Shown here: piece by piece, positions 5,592 to 8,102 of the stretch
Position numbering within the stretch: position 1 is the stretch's first letter
Layout of the letters: each line of letters opens with the position of its first letter
Assembly (NCBI GenBank): GCA_964473355.1
Contig: CAYYOS010000114.1
Location: 1-8,102, forward strand
Direction: 5' to 3'
From: CAYYOS01 sp964473355
GTDB taxonomy: Bacteria > Pseudomonadota > Gammaproteobacteria > Burkholderiales > REEB80
Length of the DNA: 8,102 bases
The notes under the pieces: model-generated
Told to the model about the DNA's origin: nothing
What the model saw: the letters and a program-made list of their open reading frames with translations, nothing else
The model's database searches: none
Position numbers and translations under genes: made by a program

Positions 5592-6805
5592 TGCCCTTAT
5601 TTCAATATAAAGCCGTGACGGCCACCGGCGAAGTGTTAGAGGGTGAAATGGAAGCGCGTGCCCAGGCCGGGGTAGTAGAGCGCCTGCAAAGCATGGGTTA
5701 CATCCCCATTCGCGCACAGGAAATTGTCGACAAGGCCCAAGGCGGTAAGCGCCACCTATTTGGGCCACGAAAAATCGGCCAAGATCAAATCGGCGCCATA
5801 ACGCGCGAACTCTCCACGCTGTTGCGGGCCGGGCTGCCTTTAGATCGCTGTATGGAAATTTTGGTCAATTTATCAGACAACGAAGCCATGCGTCTGATGT
5901 TGACGCAAATTCGCGAGCAAGTTCGCGCCGGCGCTTCGCTTTCTCAAGCCATGGACGCTCAAAAAGGCGTGTTTTCACGTTTTTACTTGAATATGGTGCG
6001 CGCCGGTGAAGCCGGGGGCGCACTGGATATTGTTTTGCTGCGGCTCACGGAATTTATGGAGCGCGCCAAAGAGCTCCGTGAAACTGTCAAATCCGCACTA
6101 ATTTATCCGGCCATTTTAGTTTTTGTTGCGGTCGCTTCCATACTGCTCCTGCTTTTGTTTGTCGTGCCGCAGTTTCAGCAGATGTTTGAAGAATCCGGGC
6201 GCGCACTGCCGTTGCCGACGCAAATCGTCATCGGGAGTGGTGAGTTATTGCGAGACTACTGGTGGGCTATCGTTTTGGCGGGAATCGGTGTTTATACGTT
6301 TATGAAAAGGCAAATGGCTAACCCGGTGTCGCGCCTGCGCTGGGATCGTCGTATTTTAAATTTACCGCTGTTTGGGGAGCTTTCCGCAAAAGTAGAAGTC
6401 GCAAGCTTTGCGCGTTCCTTAGGAACACTAATTGGCAATGGCGTGGCCTTACTGACTGCTTTATCGGTCGTGAAAGATACCCAAAAAAATACCGTCATCG
6501 CGCAAAAGCTCGAGTTTGTGGCCAGTGAATTGAAAGAGGGTCGGGGCTTAAGCGGGCCGCTAATGGAATCGGGTGTGTTTCCTAAGCTCGCGATTCATAT
6601 GGTAAAAGTGGGTGAGGAAACAGGTAAATTAGAAGAAATGTTAATCCGCGTGGCCGACGTTTATGATGTCGAAGTGCAGCGTACCGTCAAGCGCTTGTTG
6701 GCTTTAATGGAACCGTTGCTGATCGTGGGCCTGGGTTTAGTCGTAGCGGGGATTATCGTCTCGATCCTCGTTGCTATTTTAAGCATTAACGATTTAGCGG
6801 TGTAA
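5591..6805 (+). CDS. gspF: Type II secretion system inner-membrane platform protein GspF
   Basis: At 404 residues this has the typical family length. GspF is the polytopic inner-membrane core of the assembly platform and is thought to pass GspE motion to the growing pseudopilus. The N-terminus (M-P-L-F-Q-Y-K-A-V-T) is characteristic. Two related T2SSF cytoplasmic domains lie at about 66-190 and 270-391, each carrying the family pattern of an L-x-x-G-x-x-L region and a later V-x-x-G-E-x-x-G motif (136-142 and 338-344). Three membrane segments are visible at about 169-193, 223-238 and 374-398. The ATG shares its A with the gspE stop codon, so translation is probably coupled. No defects were seen. 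Confidence 0.95.
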   Translation: MPLFQYKAVTATGEVLEGEMEARAQAGVVERLQSMGYIPIRAQEIVDKAQGGKRHLFGPRKIGQDQIGAITRELSTLLRAGLPLDRCMEILVNLSDNEAMRLMLTQIREQVRAGASLSQAMDAQKGVFSRFYLNMVRAGEAGGALDIVLLRLTEFMERAKELRETVKSALIYPAILVFVAVASILLLLLFVVPQFQQMFEESGRALPLPTQIVIGSGELLRDYWWAIVLAGIGVYTFMKRQMANPVSRLRWDRRILNLPLFGELSAKVEVASFARSLGTLIGNGVALLTALSVVKDTQKNTVIAQKLEFVASELKEGRGLSGPLMESGVFPKLAIHMVKVGEETGKLEEMLIRVADVYDVEVQRTVKRLLALMEPLLIVGLGLVVAGIIVSILVAILSINDLAV

Positions 6806-6827
6806 ACCACTTAAAGATTTTATTAAT

Positions 6828-6831
6828 GGAG
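6828..6831 (+). promoter_or_regulatory. Ribosome binding site of gspG
   Basis: GGAG lies five bases before ATG 6837. gspG is the only gene of the operon here with a real spacer (31 nt) and an independent strong site, which fits the need for far more major pseudopilin than platform protein. Confidence 0.65.
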
Positions 6832-6836
6832 TAGGT

Positions 6837-7271
6837 ATGAAAAAAGTATTATTTAAGCATGCGCATTTCAGCCGCGGATTTACGCTAATCGAGTTATTGG
6901 TGGTGTTGGTGATTTTAGGTTTAATTATCGGTATCGCTGGCCCAAAGGTCATCAACAAATTAGGGGGTGCGAAATCGGATTCCGCTAAATTACAAATCGA
7001 AGAGTTAGGCGCGAGTTTGGACTTATATCGCTTGGAGGTAGGGCGCTACCCAACAACCACCGAGGGTTTGCAAGCGTTAGTGCAAGCGCCTTCCGGCGCC
7101 ACAGGTTGGAATGGACCGTACCTTAAGAAAAAAACGCTCCCAAAAGATCCCTGGAATAATGACTATATCTATGTGTCCCCAGGCCAGCATGGCGCTTATG
7201 ACTTAAGCAGCCTGGGCGGCGATAAAAAAGAAGGCGGGGAGGGTGAAGACAAGGATCTTCACAGTTGGTAA
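6837..7271 (+). CDS. gspG: Type II secretion system major pseudopilin GspG
   Basis: This 144-residue prepilin-like protein forms the shaft of the periplasmic pseudopilus. A 14-residue basic leader ends in G14, followed by F15-T-L-I-E19, the class III signal cut and methylated by prepilin peptidase (not encoded in the window). A hydrophobic helix follows (15-38). The C-terminal domain carries the GspG hallmarks Y-P-T-T-T-E-G-L-Q-A-L (71-81), W-N-G-P-Y-L-K-K (91-98), L-P-K-D-P-W-N-N-D-Y (101-110) and an acidic tail with G-G-E-G-E-D (133-138) that corresponds to the family's calcium-binding loop. The start is fixed by GGAG five bases upstream of ATG. Its end overlaps the gspH start by 7 nt. Confidence 0.96.
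   Translation: MKKVLFKHAHFSRGFTLIELLVVLVILGLIIGIAGPKVINKLGGAKSDSAKLQIEELGASLDLYRLEVGRYPTTTEGLQALVQAPSGATGWNGPYLKKKTLPKDPWNNDYIYVSPGQHGAYDLSSLGGDKKEGGEGEDKDLHSW
7251..7255 (+). promoter_or_regulatory. Ribosome binding site of gspH inside gspG
   Basis: AAGGA nine bases before TTG 7265, within the last codons of gspG, supports the TTG start. Confidence 0.55.
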
Positions 7272-7705
7272 AGCCCGCTGGATTCACGTTAATAGAACTA
7301 TTGGTAGTCCTCGTTATTATGTTAGGCCTGTTTGCACTCGTGCCGCCCATTTTTAACCAAGGCGCATCCGGCACGGAACTCAAAGCCGCTGCACGAAAAG
7401 TCGCCGCGGGCTTACGGAAAGTGCACGCCCAGGCCATCACTAAAAAGCAAGAAGCGGCCTTAACCATGGATGTCGATGCGCGCCGCTTTGAGTTGACGGG
7501 GGATAAACAGGTCTATCAGTTACCCGAAAAAATTGATGTCACGCTATACACCGCTCAATCGGAAATAACCCAAGACAAAAATGGCGCCATTCGTTTTTTT
7601 CCGGATGGCAGTTCCACCGGGGGTAGGGTAACGCTCGCCGCCGGTGAACGTAAATATCTTATCGATGTAGATTGGCTAACTGGGCGCGTAGGGATTATTG
7701 ATTAA
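7265..7705 (+). CDS. gspH: Type II secretion system minor pseudopilin GspH
   Basis: This 146-residue minor pseudopilin is expected near the tip of the pseudopilus, linking the G shaft to the I-J-K complex. The leader is only six residues, ending in G6 before F7-T-L-I-E11, then a hydrophobic helix to about residue 29. The C-terminal part has the GspH signature I-R-F-F-P-D-G-S-S-T-G-G-R (109-121) and V-D-W-L-T-G-R-V (135-142). The start is TTG inside the end of gspG, with AAGGA (7251-7255) nine bases upstream, and no ATG or GTG is available before the cleavage site. The 7-nt overlap and rare start suggest lower, coupled synthesis relative to gspG. It overlaps gspI by 8 nt. Confidence 0.93.
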   Translation: MVKPAGFTLIELLVVLVIMLGLFALVPPIFNQGASGTELKAAARKVAAGLRKVHAQAITKKQEAALTMDVDARRFELTGDKQVYQLPEKIDVTLYTAQSEITQDKNGAIRFFPDGSSTGGRVTLAAGERKYLIDVDWLTGRVGIID

Positions 7706-8099
7706 GCAAAATCAGCGGGGATTTTCCTTGCTGGAAATTTTAGTTGCTTTTGTGGTGTTGGCTTTAACGCTCAGCATGATTATGCAAATTTTTTCCGGAG
7801 GCTTGCGCAATGTGGGGCGTAGCGACGAATATTCTCGAGCAGTTTTAGTAGCCGAGGCCAAGTTGGCGGAAATTTCCGGTAGCCCATTACAATTGGGAAC
7901 CCAGTCCGGGGTAGCTGATAATTTCAAATGGAGTAGTAACGTCACGGTTTACACCGACCCGGTTGCGTCAGCGCAGAATCCGCTTGATCCAAACCTTGCT
8001 GTTGAGTTGTATAAAATTGATGTCGATGTGAGCTGGGGTGAAGAAGAGAAGCCGAGAACGTTGCGCTTAAACACAGTGCGTTTGGTCCCAAAAAAATGA
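7698..8099 (+). CDS. gspI: Type II secretion system minor pseudopilin GspI
   Basis: This 133-residue minor pseudopilin starts the tip complex with GspJ and GspK in characterised systems. An eight-residue leader ends in R-G8, followed by F9-S-L-L-E13 and a hydrophobic helix to about residue 33. The family pattern A-V-L-V-A-E-A-K-L-A-E-I (48-59) and the C-terminal V-S-W-G-E-E-E region (111-117) identify it as GspI. The start is TTG overlapping the end of gspH by 8 nt, with AGGGA (7690-7694) only three bases upstream, a tight spacing. No ATG or GTG lies before the cleavage site. Its TGA stop overlaps the next ATG (ATGA). Confidence 0.92.
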   Translation: MIKQNQRGFSLLEILVAFVVLALTLSMIMQIFSGGLRNVGRSDEYSRAVLVAEAKLAEISGSPLQLGTQSGVADNFKWSSNVTVYTDPVASAQNPLDPNLAVELYKIDVDVSWGEEEKPRTLRLNTVRLVPKK

Positions 8100-8102
8100 A
8101 GC
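8096..8102 (+). CDS. gspJ: Start of the next gene, probably minor pseudopilin GspJ (cut by window edge)
   Basis: Only ATG AAG and one further base are present. The ATG overlaps the gspI stop codon as ATGA, the usual coupling in this operon, and gspJ follows gspI in known type II clusters. The identity is inferred from position alone. Confidence 0.45.

Noticed and set aside
5484..5768. Minus-strand 94-codon open frame across the gspE-gspF junction
   Set aside because: Antisense to two strongly identified genes; no supporting start signal or motif.
3888..6805. Type IV pilus pilB-pilC
   Set aside because: The four-cysteine zinc motif in the ATPase and the following gspG-H-I genes identify a type II secretion system.
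7123..7467. Minus-strand 114-codon open frame across gspG-gspH
   Set aside because: Antisense to two pseudopilin genes with clear family signatures.

Overview
The window reads as chromosomal DNA of a gram-negative bacterium, most likely a gammaproteobacterium. The main reason is a type II secretion (general secretory pathway) operon whose visible gene order is gspE-F-G-H-I-J with no gspC or gspD in front. That arrangement is known from the Xanthomonas/Xylella xps cluster. Base composition looks balanced (roughly half G+C by eye). I saw no rRNA, tRNA, CRISPR array or insertion sequence.

Left part (1-2542, minus strand): two tandem paralogous genes for secreted, repeat-rich proteins. Each has a 20-residue Sec signal peptide, a head of 16-17-residue repeats built on N-T-F-x-G-x-x-A-G, a conserved stalk, and a C-terminal phage-type S74 intramolecular-chaperone/self-cleavage domain with a terminal coiled coil. 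The second copy (1223-2542) is complete at 439 aa. The first (1-1000) runs off the left edge just inside its S74 domain. The two align without gaps after the head and differ in length by exactly one 16-residue coil. Neither has a visible beta-barrel or lipid anchor.

Middle (2543-3887): a 397-bp non-coding stretch holds a fair sigma70-type promoter and repeated or palindromic motifs for the complete S74 gene. It also holds a short unexplained open stretch and the terminator of the next gene. That next gene (2940-3785, minus) is an intact phytanoyl-CoA dioxygenase (PhyH) family Fe(II)/2-oxoglutarate oxygenase of unknown substrate. A 102-bp divergent spacer separates it from the secretion operon.

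Right part (3888-8102, plus): a tightly packed type II secretion operon. It encodes GspE (assembly ATPase), GspF (inner-membrane platform), GspG (major pseudopilin), GspH and GspI (minor pseudopilins) and the first codons of what should be GspJ. Genes overlap by 1-8 nt, apart from a 31-nt gap before gspG that carries a good ribosome binding site. gspE, gspH and gspI appear to start with TTG. GspE powers pseudopilus assembly through GspF. GspG builds the shaft and H/I/J belong at the tip. The outer-membrane secretin and remaining parts must be encoded outside the window.

Nothing here is a clearly new system. The most interesting item is the pair of signal-peptide-bearing S74 solenoid proteins close to a secretion machine that could, speculatively, export them.
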